Below are positions 1 to 7,493 of a stretch of DNA of 64,000 bases, piece after piece. Position 1 is the stretch's first letter; each line of letters starts with the position of its first letter. The stretch covers positions 1 to 64,000 of the forward strand of contig JBDHBX010000002.1 in the NCBI GenBank assembly GCA_039592335.1, in the 5' to 3' direction. This DNA is from WVYX01 sp039592335. Lineage in GTDB: Bacteria > Gemmatimonadota > Gemmatimonadetes > Gemmatimonadales > GWC2-71-9. The notes beneath the pieces were generated by a model. That model searched no databases. It saw only the letters and a program-made list of their open reading frames with translations, and was not told the DNA's origin. Both the position numbers and the translations under genes were made by a program.

Positions 1-29
1 GCCAACGTCAGTGCGAGTACACGCTTCAT
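1..29 (-). CDS. 5' end of a secreted protein (partial)
   Basis: Only the first codons are inside the window; they read MKRVLALTLA, a typical n-region and start of the h-region of a signal peptide. An AGGAGTGG ribosome site lies a few bases before the ATG, and the start is 10 bases after the stop of the nucleotidyltransferase-like gene, so it is probably the third gene of the same operon. LemA-family lipoproteins often travel with TPM-domain proteins, so LemA is a guess from context only; the visible residues cannot decide it. Confidence 0.5.
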
Positions 30-39
30 ACTGCCACTC

Positions 40-786
40 CTACGAAGTTGCGCTCGGGGCGCTGGTGGTGTCGTACGTATCGATGAAGAGCGCGAGCCGC
101 TCGATCTGCTCTACATAGTGGTCGCCCACGGAGTCGTGCGCCTTGAGGGCCTGCACGTTGTGTCCCACGATCTTGTCGAGCACCCAGTCGAAGGCGGACG
201 CGTCCAGCCCGGCCGCCTCGGCGGTCTCGTGCACCAGTGTCTTGGGTGTCTGGGCGGGCGTGCGCCCGACCAGGCGCAGCACGGCGCGGAACAGCACGAA
301 GAACGTGCCGGCCGAGTCGAGCAACAGCTCGCCCAGCGCCTTGCCGTTGGGTGCCGCCGCGGCGAACTCGGTGCGCAGACGCAGCAGCTTCCCGCGGATC
401 TCCCGCTCTAGCTCGCGCCGCAGGTCTTCCTTGGTGGTCGTGATTCCGTCGAAGGGATCGCGGCCCCGCAGCAGTTGATGCGCCTCCCGCATGTCCTCGA
501 CCTCGATGGGGAAGACATCGGTGGCGCCGCGCCACCCGTGCTCCGCGAAGATGAGCGGCGGCGGGTTGCCCTTCTTCACCCACCCCGCGATCTCGTCCTC
601 GACAGGGCGCAGCGCCGCGGGCGAGGCATCGTTCAGGATCAGCAGCGTGGTGAGCTCGCGGTCCTGCTCCCGCGCGTCGTGCCGCACGGCCGGGCCATAG
701 AGCGCGAACGTCACCAGGTTGTCGCCCAGCTTGCGCTCGAGCTGGGCTGCCAAGGCATCCAGTTTCGCGTGTGCGTTCTTCGCCAT
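40..786 (-). CDS. nucleotidyltransferase-like protein, degenerate active site
   Basis: A 248-residue protein starting at the ATG at 786, whose A is shared with the TGA of the upstream TPM gene (TGATG overlap). Residues 29-37 read LYGPAVRHD followed by RELTTLLIL, which resembles the strand-turn region of MNT-type nucleotidyltransferases (normally GSxARG then DxD). The aspartate pair is not intact, so catalysis is doubtful. The rest is helix-rich, with no signal peptide or membrane segment, so it should be cytoplasmic. A longer reading frame upstream runs through the glycine-rich end of the TPM gene and was not used. The fold is inferred from the motif only and the function is unknown. Confidence 0.6.
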   Translation of the reverse strand: MAKNAHAKLDALAAQLERKLGDNLVTFALYGPAVRHDAREQDRELTTLLILNDASPAALRPVEDEIAGWVKKGNPPPLIFAEHGWRGATDVFPIEVEDMREAHQLLRGRDPFDGITTTKEDLRRELEREIRGKLLRLRTEFAAAAPNGKALGELLLDSAGTFFVLFRAVLRLVGRTPAQTPKTLVHETAEAAGLDASAFDWVLDKIVGHNVQALKAHDSVGDHYVEQIERLALFIDTYDTTSAPSATS

Positions 787-1607
787 CAGAAGCTCCCTCC
801 TGCGCCGCCGCCACCGAAGCCACCACCGCCGCCGAACCCTCCGAAGCCGCCACCACCGAAGCCGCCGCCGCCCCAACCGCCTCCGCCACCCCGCCCGCCG
901 CCGCCCAGCAGCATGCCAAGCAGGATCCACTTGGCCGAGTCTCCGCGGCCGTAGTGGCCCCCGCGGACGCTGGTCATCCTGGCGCTACGACTTGCCACCC
1001 TCAGAATGCCGGGCAAGATGAAGAACAGGAACAGCACCACCAGCAGGCCCCAGCTGCCTCTCCCGCCGCTCGGTACCCGCTCCGGCGCCCGCGGTGGCCG
1101 CTCGCCGGTGATCTCGAAGCCGAACTCCTCGGCGTACGCCTGGCCCAGCAGCCACACGCCCACCACGAGCCCTTCGGCGTAGCTGCCGCTTTCGACCGAC
1201 GCGCGTCCGATGGCGTCGCGAATCCGTCCCGCGCGCGCATCGGTGATGAACCCCTCGGCGCCGCTGCCGCTGGCGATGAACAGGTCGGCTCGTCCATCAC
1301 CTGGTCGCGCGCCGGGCTTCAAGAGCAGCACGACGCCGGCGTTGCGCGCCGGGTCGCCGGGGCCACCGCGGGAACCTACGCCCCATTCCCGCCCGATGTC
1401 GCGCGCCACCGACATCGGTGAGCGACCACCCAGATCGGGCAGCGTCACCACTGCGATCTCGCCCCCGCTCTTGGTCCGCACCTCCTCGATGATCGCGGTC
1501 ATCGCCCGCTCGGACGCGGGGTCGACCACCCCTGCGAAGTCGTTCACGTAGCCGACGGGCGAGGGGAGTTGGAGTTGGAGGACGAGCGCGATGGTCAGGG
1601 CAAACAT
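786..1607 (-). CDS. TPM-domain membrane protein
   Basis: 273 residues. A short hydrophobic N-terminus is followed by a TPM domain (about residues 18-150) with the family features GYVNDFAGVVDP, GGEIAVVTLPDL and an R-D-IGREWGVG stretch; TPM domains are small extracytoplasmic folds found in photosystem-repair and envelope proteins. A single hydrophobic segment near residues 184-200 (GLLVVLFLFFILPGIL) and a long Gly-rich C-terminus with interspersed Trp and Phe complete it, the usual architecture of YgcG-like proteins. It heads an operon with a nucleotidyltransferase-like gene and a secreted protein. The exact role of this family is not known. Confidence 0.85.
   Translation of the reverse strand: MFALTIALVLQLQLPSPVGYVNDFAGVVDPASERAMTAIIEEVRTKSGGEIAVVTLPDLGGRSPMSVARDIGREWGVGSRGGPGDPARNAGVVLLLKPGARPGDGRADLFIASGSGAEGFITDARAGRIRDAIGRASVESGSYAEGLVVGVWLLGQAYAEEFGFEITGERPPRAPERVPSGGRGSWGLLVVLFLFFILPGILRVASRSARMTSVRGGHYGRGDSAKWILLGMLLGGGGRGGGGGWGGGGFGGGGFGGFGGGGGFGGGGAGGSF
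797..910. repeat. low-complexity GCC/ACC tract coding a Gly-rich tail
   Basis: Short imperfect units of GCC, ACC and CCGAAG repeat here. They encode GGG, GGF and GGW runs at the end of the TPM-domain protein, so this is a coding low-complexity tract rather than a mobile repeat. It opens artificial frames on the other strand and in the other minus frames. Confidence 0.75.
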
Positions 1608-1677
1608 GTCGGGGAAACTTAACGTGGGGGACGGTCTCTTGGCGGGAAGGGCGAGAGAACGATCCGCGGGGGGTGGT

Positions 1678-1706
1678 TTGGACGATCCCCTCCGTAGGCG
1701 TATTGT
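1678..1706 (+). promoter_or_regulatory. candidate sigma-70 promoter
   Basis: TTGGAC at 1678-1683 and TATTGT at 1701-1706 are separated by 17 bases, in the divergent gap upstream of the coiled-coil membrane protein at 1743. The match to consensus is moderate. Confidence 0.35.
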
Positions 1707-1742
1707 TATGATGCCGGCGGGACACTTCAGGCGTAGGAATCA

Positions 1743-2066
1743 ATGCCCGTGACGGCGAAATTCTCTAAGGCGTTCTACCAGAGGCTGGGCCATGACGTGG
1801 CCGACGAGCTCGTGAACTGGCTCAATCAGATCGACACGTCGAATCGGGCGGAACTCAGGGAGCTCAACGAGCTCAACTTCGCGCGGTTCGACGTGAAGCT
1901 CGAGCAGCGCATCGTCGAAGTGAAGGCGGAGGTGCGGGAAGCTGTCTCTAGTGTCCGCGACGAGATGCGCGCCCTCGAGGGCAGGCTCACCCGCTGGATG
2001 TTCGTGTTCTGGGCCGGAACGACCGTTACTGTGCTCGGGACGTTGGTTGCGTTGCTGAAGTTCTGA
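1743..2066 (+). CDS. small coiled-coil protein with C-terminal membrane anchor
   Basis: 107 residues. Residues about 30-80 are rich in Glu, Arg, Leu and Val with heptad spacing, predicting a long coiled coil. The last 23 residues (from WMFVFWAGTTVTVLG) form one membrane segment that ends at the C-terminus. The layout resembles the CCDC90/DUF1640-like tail-anchored coiled-coil proteins, but the similarity is architectural and no function is implied. It stands alone with its own candidate promoter and is followed by a convergent gene. Confidence 0.7.
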   Translation: MPVTAKFSKAFYQRLGHDVADELVNWLNQIDTSNRAELRELNELNFARFDVKLEQRIVEVKAEVREAVSSVRDEMRALEGRLTRWMFVFWAGTTVTVLGTLVALLKF

Positions 2067-2101
2067 TCGTCCGGTCGCCGAGGCTACGAACCTTCCCCTG
2101 C

Positions 2102-3082
2102 TTACAACTCCCGCAACAGCATCCGCAGCTGGTCCTGCGTGCTCCGCTCGTCGAGCCGCGTGAGCCCCACCTCTTGCGCGATGTGTTGCGCCTCCCGCAG
2201 CTCGGCGGGCGTGAGCCGCCGGTTGATCTCCTCGAACCGGGAGGCGTGGACCCTTCCGGCCGGGCGGTATTGGTCCATCAGGTTCACGTAGGTGTGGGGG
2301 CTCATCTCGCTGGCGACCCACCGGAGGATTGCCCTGGTCTCGTCGAGCTGGCCCGGCATCACGAGGTGCCTGAGCAGGATGCCCCGCTGCGCGATCCCTT
2401 CGGCATCGATCACGAGGTCACCCACTTGCCGGTGCATCTCCTTGAGTGCGGCGCGCGCGGCGTCGGGGTAGTCCTCGGCCATGAGGTAGGTGCGGGCCTG
2501 CTCCGCCGACCAGTACTTGAAGTCCGGCATGTAGATGTCCACGATGCCGTCCATCAACTGGAGACTCTCGAGCGAGTCGTACGCGCTCGTGTTGTACACG
2601 ACGGGCACGCGTAGCCCCCGTTCGATCGCGATCACCAGTGCCTCGATCACCTGCGGTACCACGTGCTCCGGTGTCACGAAGTTGATGTTATGGCAGCCCC
2701 GGTTCTGGAGCGCCAGCATGACGCCCGCGACCTCCTCCGGGGGCGAGCCCGGCGCGGCCGGTCCCGGCCGCACCGCCTGGCTGATGTCGAAGTTCTGGCA
2801 GAACACGCAGCGCAGGTTGCAGTGGGAGAAGAAGATCGTGCCGGAGCCGTTCCGCCCACGGAGGCAGTCCTCTTCACCGAAGTGGGCAAACGCCGAGCTC
2901 ACTACCGCGAAGCGCCCCGTCTTGCACGCGGCCCACTTGTCCTCCAAGCGGTTCACCCCGCAATCCCGTGGGCAAGCACGACAGTCGGCGAGGGAGGCTA
3001 CGGCGCGCTGCGCGCGCTCCTGGAGTTGCCGCTGGCTCAGCTCGAGATAGGCGGGACGGAACGTCGGCTGTGGTGTGCTCAC
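2102..3082 (-). CDS. radical SAM protein, PflX/PflA-like
   Basis: 326 residues from the GTG at 3082, chosen because homology-like sequence begins there and a longer frame would overlap the upstream gene. Residues 34-41 hold a cysteine cluster (CRACPRDC) and residues 88-95 the radical SAM motif C-x3-C-x2-C (C88, C92, C95), followed by Q-NFDIS as in PflX proteins. These are related to pyruvate formate-lyase activating enzymes, which cleave SAM at a 4Fe-4S cluster to start a glycyl radical. No glycyl-radical enzyme is present in the window, so the substrate is unknown. It lies 34 bases downstream of the second kinase-module partner gene and may be cotranscribed with it. Confidence 0.85.
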   Translation of the reverse strand: MSTPQPTFRPAYLELSQRQLQERAQRAVASLADCRACPRDCGVNRLEDKWAACKTGRFAVVSSAFAHFGEEDCLRGRNGSGTIFFSHCNLRCVFCQNFDISQAVRPGPAAPGSPPEEVAGVMLALQNRGCHNINFVTPEHVVPQVIEALVIAIERGLRVPVVYNTSAYDSLESLQLMDGIVDIYMPDFKYWSAEQARTYLMAEDYPDAARAALKEMHRQVGDLVIDAEGIAQRGILLRHLVMPGQLDETRAILRWVASEMSPHTYVNLMDQYRPAGRVHASRFEEINRRLTPAELREAQHIAQEVGLTRLDERSTQDQLRMLLREL

Positions 3083-3116
3083 TCGGGAAAGATAGGGGCG
3101 GAGTGATGCCTGCTGT

Positions 3117-4169
3117 CTACCTGCCCTCCACCCGGCGGAGCGGTCCGGTAAACACCATGAACCGCGTGACGCCCTGCCGCTCGCGGTTCCCCCGTTCCGC
3201 TTCCGCCGCCCGGCGGCTCCAATCGGCTCGCAGGGAGTCGTTGTAGGCGACGTTGTCGGGGAGCTCCGCACCGGGCTTCATGAGCACGAATCCGATGAGC
3301 CCACCCAGGCCGACGGCACCGCCCACGACGATGCGCGCTCCGCTGTTCTCGGCATCGCCCCCCAGGGCGGGGACGATCAGCGCCGCGCTCACGACCGCGC
3401 TGGGAATGAGGATGCTGAGTCCCGGTACGGCCGAGCGCTTCTCGCGCTTGAGCAGGGAATCGGGTGGCGCACTCGAGGTCGCGGCCGTCTCCATGGGTCG
3501 TGCCTGGAGGGTGATGGGCATCCACACCGAGCGGAGCGTGTTGCCCCGTGTCACCATGGACTCGATCTCGAGGCGGTAGTTGCCGGGCGCCGGCGGCCGG
3601 CCGCGGCCGTCCAGACCATCCCAGGGGAGGGTGCGCGGGCCCTCGACGACGCCGTCGTACAACACGCGGACGGTCGCACCCTCGTTCGTGACGATGGCCG
3701 CCCGGATGCGGTGCTCTGAGCTCGGGAAGACCCGGAACCCGATGCGCTCGGTGCGCGTCACCAGCAACGTCCGCGGCGGCGCCTCCACGTCCACCGCCTT
3801 CGTCGCCTGGAGCGCCTCGTTGTACACGCGCGTGACGCGGGGCGGGAAGACCAGTTCGTCGGGCCGGTGGCGCGGGTTGACCAACACCAGGGTGCGGAAC
3901 GTCTGCATCGCCTGGTCCTGCTCGTCCAGCAGCACCTCACTCGCTCCCAGGTAGACCAGGGCGTGCTCCATCTCGGCCTGCGACAACGCGGGCTGGGCGT
4001 CGGGTGAGACGGCCCGGCGCAGCTGTCGGGCAGCGAGCGCGAACTCGAGGTTCTCGTAGGCGGCGACCCCCTCGCTCAGCAGGGTCGCGGGGGCTTGCGC
4101 GGCCGCCGGGCCGGCGAGCAACACGAGCCCCAGGGTAGCCCACAACGGAGCCATCCTGCGGCGTATCAC
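3117..4169 (-). CDS. periplasmic partner protein of the Ser/Thr kinase module (copy A)
   Basis: 350 residues from a GTG at 4169 that overlaps the kinase stop as GTGA; an ATG five codons later (4154) is the alternative. A signal peptide ends at about AAAQA. Residues 30-130 are helical and TPR-like, beginning with SEGVAAYENLEFALAARQLRRA. The middle region holds a FlgD-like beta domain (LPWDGLDGRGRPPAPGNYRL), the type that builds extracytoplasmic beta-sandwiches. Two hydrophobic stretches near the C-terminus (IPSAVVSAALIVPAL; GGAVGLGGLIGFVLM) may anchor it. It is clearly paralogous to the protein encoded at 6441-7493, which sits in the same place next to a second kinase. A role in sensing or scaffolding with the kinase is inferred from that repeated pairing. 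Confidence 0.75.
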   Translation of the reverse strand: MIRRRMAPLWATLGLVLLAGPAAAQAPATLLSEGVAAYENLEFALAARQLRRAVSPDAQPALSQAEMEHALVYLGASEVLLDEQDQAMQTFRTLVLVNPRHRPDELVFPPRVTRVYNEALQATKAVDVEAPPRTLLVTRTERIGFRVFPSSEHRIRAAIVTNEGATVRVLYDGVVEGPRTLPWDGLDGRGRPPAPGNYRLEIESMVTRGNTLRSVWMPITLQARPMETAATSSAPPDSLLKREKRSAVPGLSILIPSAVVSAALIVPALGGDAENSGARIVVGGAVGLGGLIGFVLMKPGAELPDNVAYNDSLRADWSRRAAEAERGNRERQGVTRFMVFTGPLRRVEGR

Positions 4170-5617
4170 GGTGTGTTTACCCGATTCAGCACGATTCGGG
4201 TCAACCGAACCTCCTGGCCGGCGGTGACCTCGAGGACCTGTCGGAAGGGCTCGTACCCCTCCCGCTCGATGCTCAGCTCGTGGCGGCCCGGCTCGAGGGG
4301 GTAGCTCGCGAGCGGTGTTTCGCCCACCCGCTCGCCGTCCACATACACGTGCCCCCACGGGTTCGAGGCCACGAACAGGAACCCAGACTGCGCTCCGGGA
4401 TCGGGTGGCGCCGTGTCGCGTGTCACCGTGGTCTCGGGGGCGGCGATGGCGGCCGGGCCCGTCGGCGTGCTGTTCTCCGACTCCCCCGCGCCGGTTGGGG
4501 AGCGCGTGGTCATCACGATGACGAACACCGCGAGCAGGAGGGCTGCGCCGAACGTGGCCGGCGCAAAGCGCTTGGCGATGCGCGCCGTCGTGGTGCCGAC
4601 CATCTCGGTCGGGGCCGTGGCGAGGGTCTCCTGGGTCGGTACCGTGGTGAACGTGGGCGTGGCGCGCGCGGGCGGCGCGCCCAGGGCCTGCACGAAGTCC
4701 AGCACGGTCTCGAAGCGGTCGTTGGGCTGCTTGCTCATCGCCGTGAGGATGGCATCGGCCACCGGCTCCGGCAGATCGGCCCGGGAGCTGGTGATCCGCG
4801 GAGGCGGCTCCATGCAATGCTGGCGCACAATGTCGCCCAGTGATTCCGACTGAAACGGCAGGACGCCCGCCAGGCACTCGTAGGTGAGGACCGCCAGCGA
4901 GTACTGGTCCGACCGACCGTCCAGCGCCTGCCCGTAGCACTGCTCGGTGGACATGTACGCCGGGGTGCCCAGGGTGCCACCCGACTGGGTGAGCGGGGTC
5001 GAGCCGAACGCCTTCGCAATCCCGAAGTCGCACACCGTGACCCATCCGACCTCGTCGATCAGCACGTTCTCGGGTTTCACGTCCCGGTGCACGATGCCGC
5101 GACGGTGGGCGTGGTCCAGGGCGCCGGCTACCGGCTCGATGACGCGGAGGACGTCCTCCAGGCTCATCGGTCCCGTTTCCTTCACGACGTTCCGCAGCGA
5201 GCGGCCTTTCACCCACTTCATGGAGTACCACATGAAAGTGTCCGTCGTCCCCACCCGGTGAATCGGCACGATGTGCGGGTGATCGAGCGAGGCCGCGATC
5301 TTGGCCTCCCGCTTGAAGCGGTCGGCGGCGTCCGGGCCCATCTGGAGCTGGAGGGGCAGGACCTTAATGGCGACGAGGCGGTTCAGCTCCAGCTCGCGCG
5401 CCAGGTACACGATCGACATCCCACCACGCCCCAGGACGCGCTCGATGCGGAACTCGTGCTCCAGCTCCCGACGGATGTTGGTTTCCATGACGGGAGGGAT
5501 GCCCTCGCCGGCCGCACTGTCGTCGGGCGCCGAGTAGCCGCACATGGGGCACGTCCCCGAGTCCTCGAGGAGCTCGGCCGCTCCACACTTCGGGCAGATC
5601 ACTGGCGGGTGGTTCAC
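4166..5617 (-). CDS. zinc-ribbon Ser/Thr protein kinase with PEGA domain (copy A)
   Basis: 483 residues. Cys8, Cys11, Cys23 and Cys26 form an N-terminal zinc ribbon. The kinase domain spans about residues 55-315: glycine loop GRGGMS from residue 63, ATP lysine K85 in VAIK, catalytic HRDVKPEN with D179, DFG at 197-199, and an APE-like region reading PAYMSTEQ. A single membrane segment lies near residues 357-372. The last 70 residues form an extracytoplasmic PEGA domain (SNPWGHVYVDGERVGETPL, GYEPFRQ). The protein should phosphorylate Ser/Thr substrates in the cytoplasm under control of an outside domain. It overlaps its periplasmic partner gene by 4 bases and has a paralogue at 7494-9032. Confidence 0.93.
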   Translation of the reverse strand: MNHPPVICPKCGAAELLEDSGTCPMCGYSAPDDSAAGEGIPPVMETNIRRELEHEFRIERVLGRGGMSIVYLARELELNRLVAIKVLPLQLQMGPDAADRFKREAKIAASLDHPHIVPIHRVGTTDTFMWYSMKWVKGRSLRNVVKETGPMSLEDVLRVIEPVAGALDHAHRRGIVHRDVKPENVLIDEVGWVTVCDFGIAKAFGSTPLTQSGGTLGTPAYMSTEQCYGQALDGRSDQYSLAVLTYECLAGVLPFQSESLGDIVRQHCMEPPPRITSSRADLPEPVADAILTAMSKQPNDRFETVLDFVQALGAPPARATPTFTTVPTQETLATAPTEMVGTTTARIAKRFAPATFGAALLLAVFVIVMTTRSPTGAGESENSTPTGPAAIAAPETTVTRDTAPPDPGAQSGFLFVASNPWGHVYVDGERVGETPLASYPLEPGRHELSIEREGYEPFRQVLEVTAGQEVRLTRIVLNRVNTP

Positions 5618-5784
5618 GTCAGATAGAGAGACTGGGGAGTAGCTCTCCGCCGCTGCATATCGGACCTATTTACCAATCTGCAGCCTCCGGCGCCAGCGTA
5701 CCGGGAGTCGGGCAAGTCGCCGTCCGTAGGGGGAATCGGGGAGAGCTGCGATGAGCAGTATGAACCGGCCGGGTCGGCGCTCGG

Positions 5785-6444
5785 CTACCAGAGCCGGCCG
5801 GCCCCGAGGCTCAGCACGGCGCCGTCGATCGTTTCCTGCCGCGCCCCATCGCCGAGCCGGTACTGCTCGATGCGATAACTGAAGCGGAGCCACACCGGGA
5901 GGCGGGGCAGCGCCACGGCGAGGCCCACGTCGCCTCCCCAACCACTGTTCCAGCTCTCCGGCACGCTCACGTCCAGGGGCAGTGCACCCCACAGCTCGGC
6001 GTAGCCCCGCACGAGGTCCGGCACGAGCGTGGGAATCCCTCGTGCGCGGAAGGTCCACAGGACCCAGCGCTGGGTGCCCAGCGTGGTCGCGTAGCTGCGT
6101 GCAAGTGGGCCGGTCGACAGGCCGAGCCAGGGGGTCAAGCGCACGGTGAGCAGCACGTGTCCCTCGGCGGCGTCCCGCGCGAGGGTGCTGGTCGTACTCG
6201 GCTCGAGGTCGGCCTGCAGGTAGCGGCCCTCGAGCGCGATGCGCCATACCGAAACGGCGCCCTCGAAGCCGAGTCCCGGAGCGCTCAGCGCCTCCGTTTC
6301 GCCGTTCAGCTCGCTGTGCACCCGGTATTGCATCGCGGTCGCCCCCACTGCGAAGCGGACCGGCGCTTGGCCCGCCAGGTGCGCGGGCGCGAGCGACAGC
6401 AACACCAGCAGCGCCGTCGAGGCGGTCGCGGCCCTGTGGCTCAT
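5785..6444 (-). CDS. secreted beta-barrel-like protein
   Basis: 219 residues with a signal peptide ending near HLAGQ. The mature part alternates polar and aromatic residues in short amphipathic strands (for example VWRIALEGRYLQADL, PVWLRFSYRIEQYRLG) and ends in LW, consistent with an outer-membrane barrel of about 8-10 strands. It starts with an ATGA overlap on the stop of the periplasmic partner gene upstream, so it belongs to the kinase operon. No family could be named. About 170 bases separate it from the next kinase gene. Confidence 0.6.
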   Translation of the reverse strand: MSHRAATASTALLVLLSLAPAHLAGQAPVRFAVGATAMQYRVHSELNGETEALSAPGLGFEGAVSVWRIALEGRYLQADLEPSTTSTLARDAAEGHVLLTVRLTPWLGLSTGPLARSYATTLGTQRWVLWTFRARGIPTLVPDLVRGYAELWGALPLDVSVPESWNSGWGGDVGLAVALPRLPVWLRFSYRIEQYRLGDGARQETIDGAVLSLGAGRLW

Positions 6445-7493
6445 TGCGTCCCGAGGTCCTCGTGCACCGGCGGACCCGTCCGGATCCGGAGGCGGGCGTC
6501 CCGCCGCACCTCATTCTCCCGGACGACCGTGTCCAGCCGACCGCGCCACTCGCCCAGGAGCACCTGGTTGGCAGCGATGTTGTCGGGAAGGGGACGGCCC
6601 GGCTTCTGCTTGAAGTACCCGATCAACCCCGCCACCGTGACCGCGCCACCCACCGCAAACCGCGCGTCGCCGGCCTGGCTGCCGGATCCGGCGAGGGCGG
6701 GCAGGGCCACGGCCAGGCCACCCAGGAACACACCGGCGGTGAGGCTGCGCAGCGCGGGGCCAGCCGGCTGCCGCTCGGGAAGCAGGAGCGAGTCGGGCGG
6801 CGGTGGTGGGTGGGGCAGCGTATCGAGACGCACGACCTCCGCCTCGACCGGGAAGTGCACGACCCGCTCGACGGTGCCGTTGGGCGCGAGCGACTCGACG
6901 AGCAGGGTGTAGCGCCCGGCCGCAGGCGCCCCGGTGCTGTCGAACCCATCCCAGTGAAGCAGCAAGCTGTCACCGACCTCGCCGTCGTACAGCGACAGCA
7001 GGACGGAGCCGTCGTCGCGGATGAGCCGCGCGCGAATGCCGTGATAGGCGGCAGCATACAGCCGCACCGTGAAGGTGTCGCGTGCCAGGACGATCGCGGT
7101 GTCGGCCGGCGCGACGGCCATGACCACGCGCGTGCTGCGCCGCACTTCGTCGTACAGCTGCAGTACCGGTGGTGGGAAGACGACCGCGTCCAGGTGGTGG
7201 CGGGGATCGTGGACGACGAGACGGCGGAATGCGGTGGTGGCGGCGTTGCGCCTTCCACCGAACAGTTCGGCTGCCCCGAGATAGCTCAGGGCGGTGGTGC
7301 GCTCGCTGGGGGAGAGGCCGGTCTCAGCGGGAACCGCCAGGGCTCGACGCAGGAACCCCACTGCCGCGTCCAGCTCCAGGTTGCGGTACGCCTCGATGCC
7401 GTACTGCAGTTGCTCGGCGGCCGTCTGAGCGCGGGCACTCGGGGCGGCGAAAGCCGCGACGAGCACCAGGCACCCCAGAAGCCGGCGTGGCAC
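6441..7493 (-). CDS. periplasmic partner protein of the Ser/Thr kinase module (copy B)
   Basis: 350 residues, the same length as copy A. Its GTG start directly follows the TAG of the kinase gene with no spacer. A signal peptide ends near SARAQ, followed by QYGIEAYRNLELDAAVGFLRRAL, which lines up with the TPR-like start of copy A. Then come the VVFPPPVLQLYDE segment, the FlgD-like stretch LHWDGFDSTGAPAAGRYTL and two hydrophobic segments near the C-terminus (SLTAGVFLGGLAVALPAL and AVGGAVTVAGLIGYF). Gene order and length conservation with copy A indicate segmental duplication of a two-gene module. Function is inferred only from the linkage to the kinase. Confidence 0.75.
   Translation of the reverse strand: MPRRLLGCLVLVAAFAAPSARAQTAAEQLQYGIEAYRNLELDAAVGFLRRALAVPAETGLSPSERTTALSYLGAAELFGGRRNAATTAFRRLVVHDPRHHLDAVVFPPPVLQLYDEVRRSTRVVMAVAPADTAIVLARDTFTVRLYAAAYHGIRARLIRDDGSVLLSLYDGEVGDSLLLHWDGFDSTGAPAAGRYTLLVESLAPNGTVERVVHFPVEAEVVRLDTLPHPPPPPDSLLLPERQPAGPALRSLTAGVFLGGLAVALPALAGSGSQAGDARFAVGGAVTVAGLIGYFKQKPGRPLPDNIAANQVLLGEWRGRLDTVVRENEVRRDARLRIRTGPPVHEDLGTQ

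Noticed and set aside
3117..5231. A 704-codon frame joining the kinase region to the partner protein
   Set aside because: Its first half is the wrong frame of kinase copy A; only the part from the GTG at 4169 has a signal peptide and domain structure.
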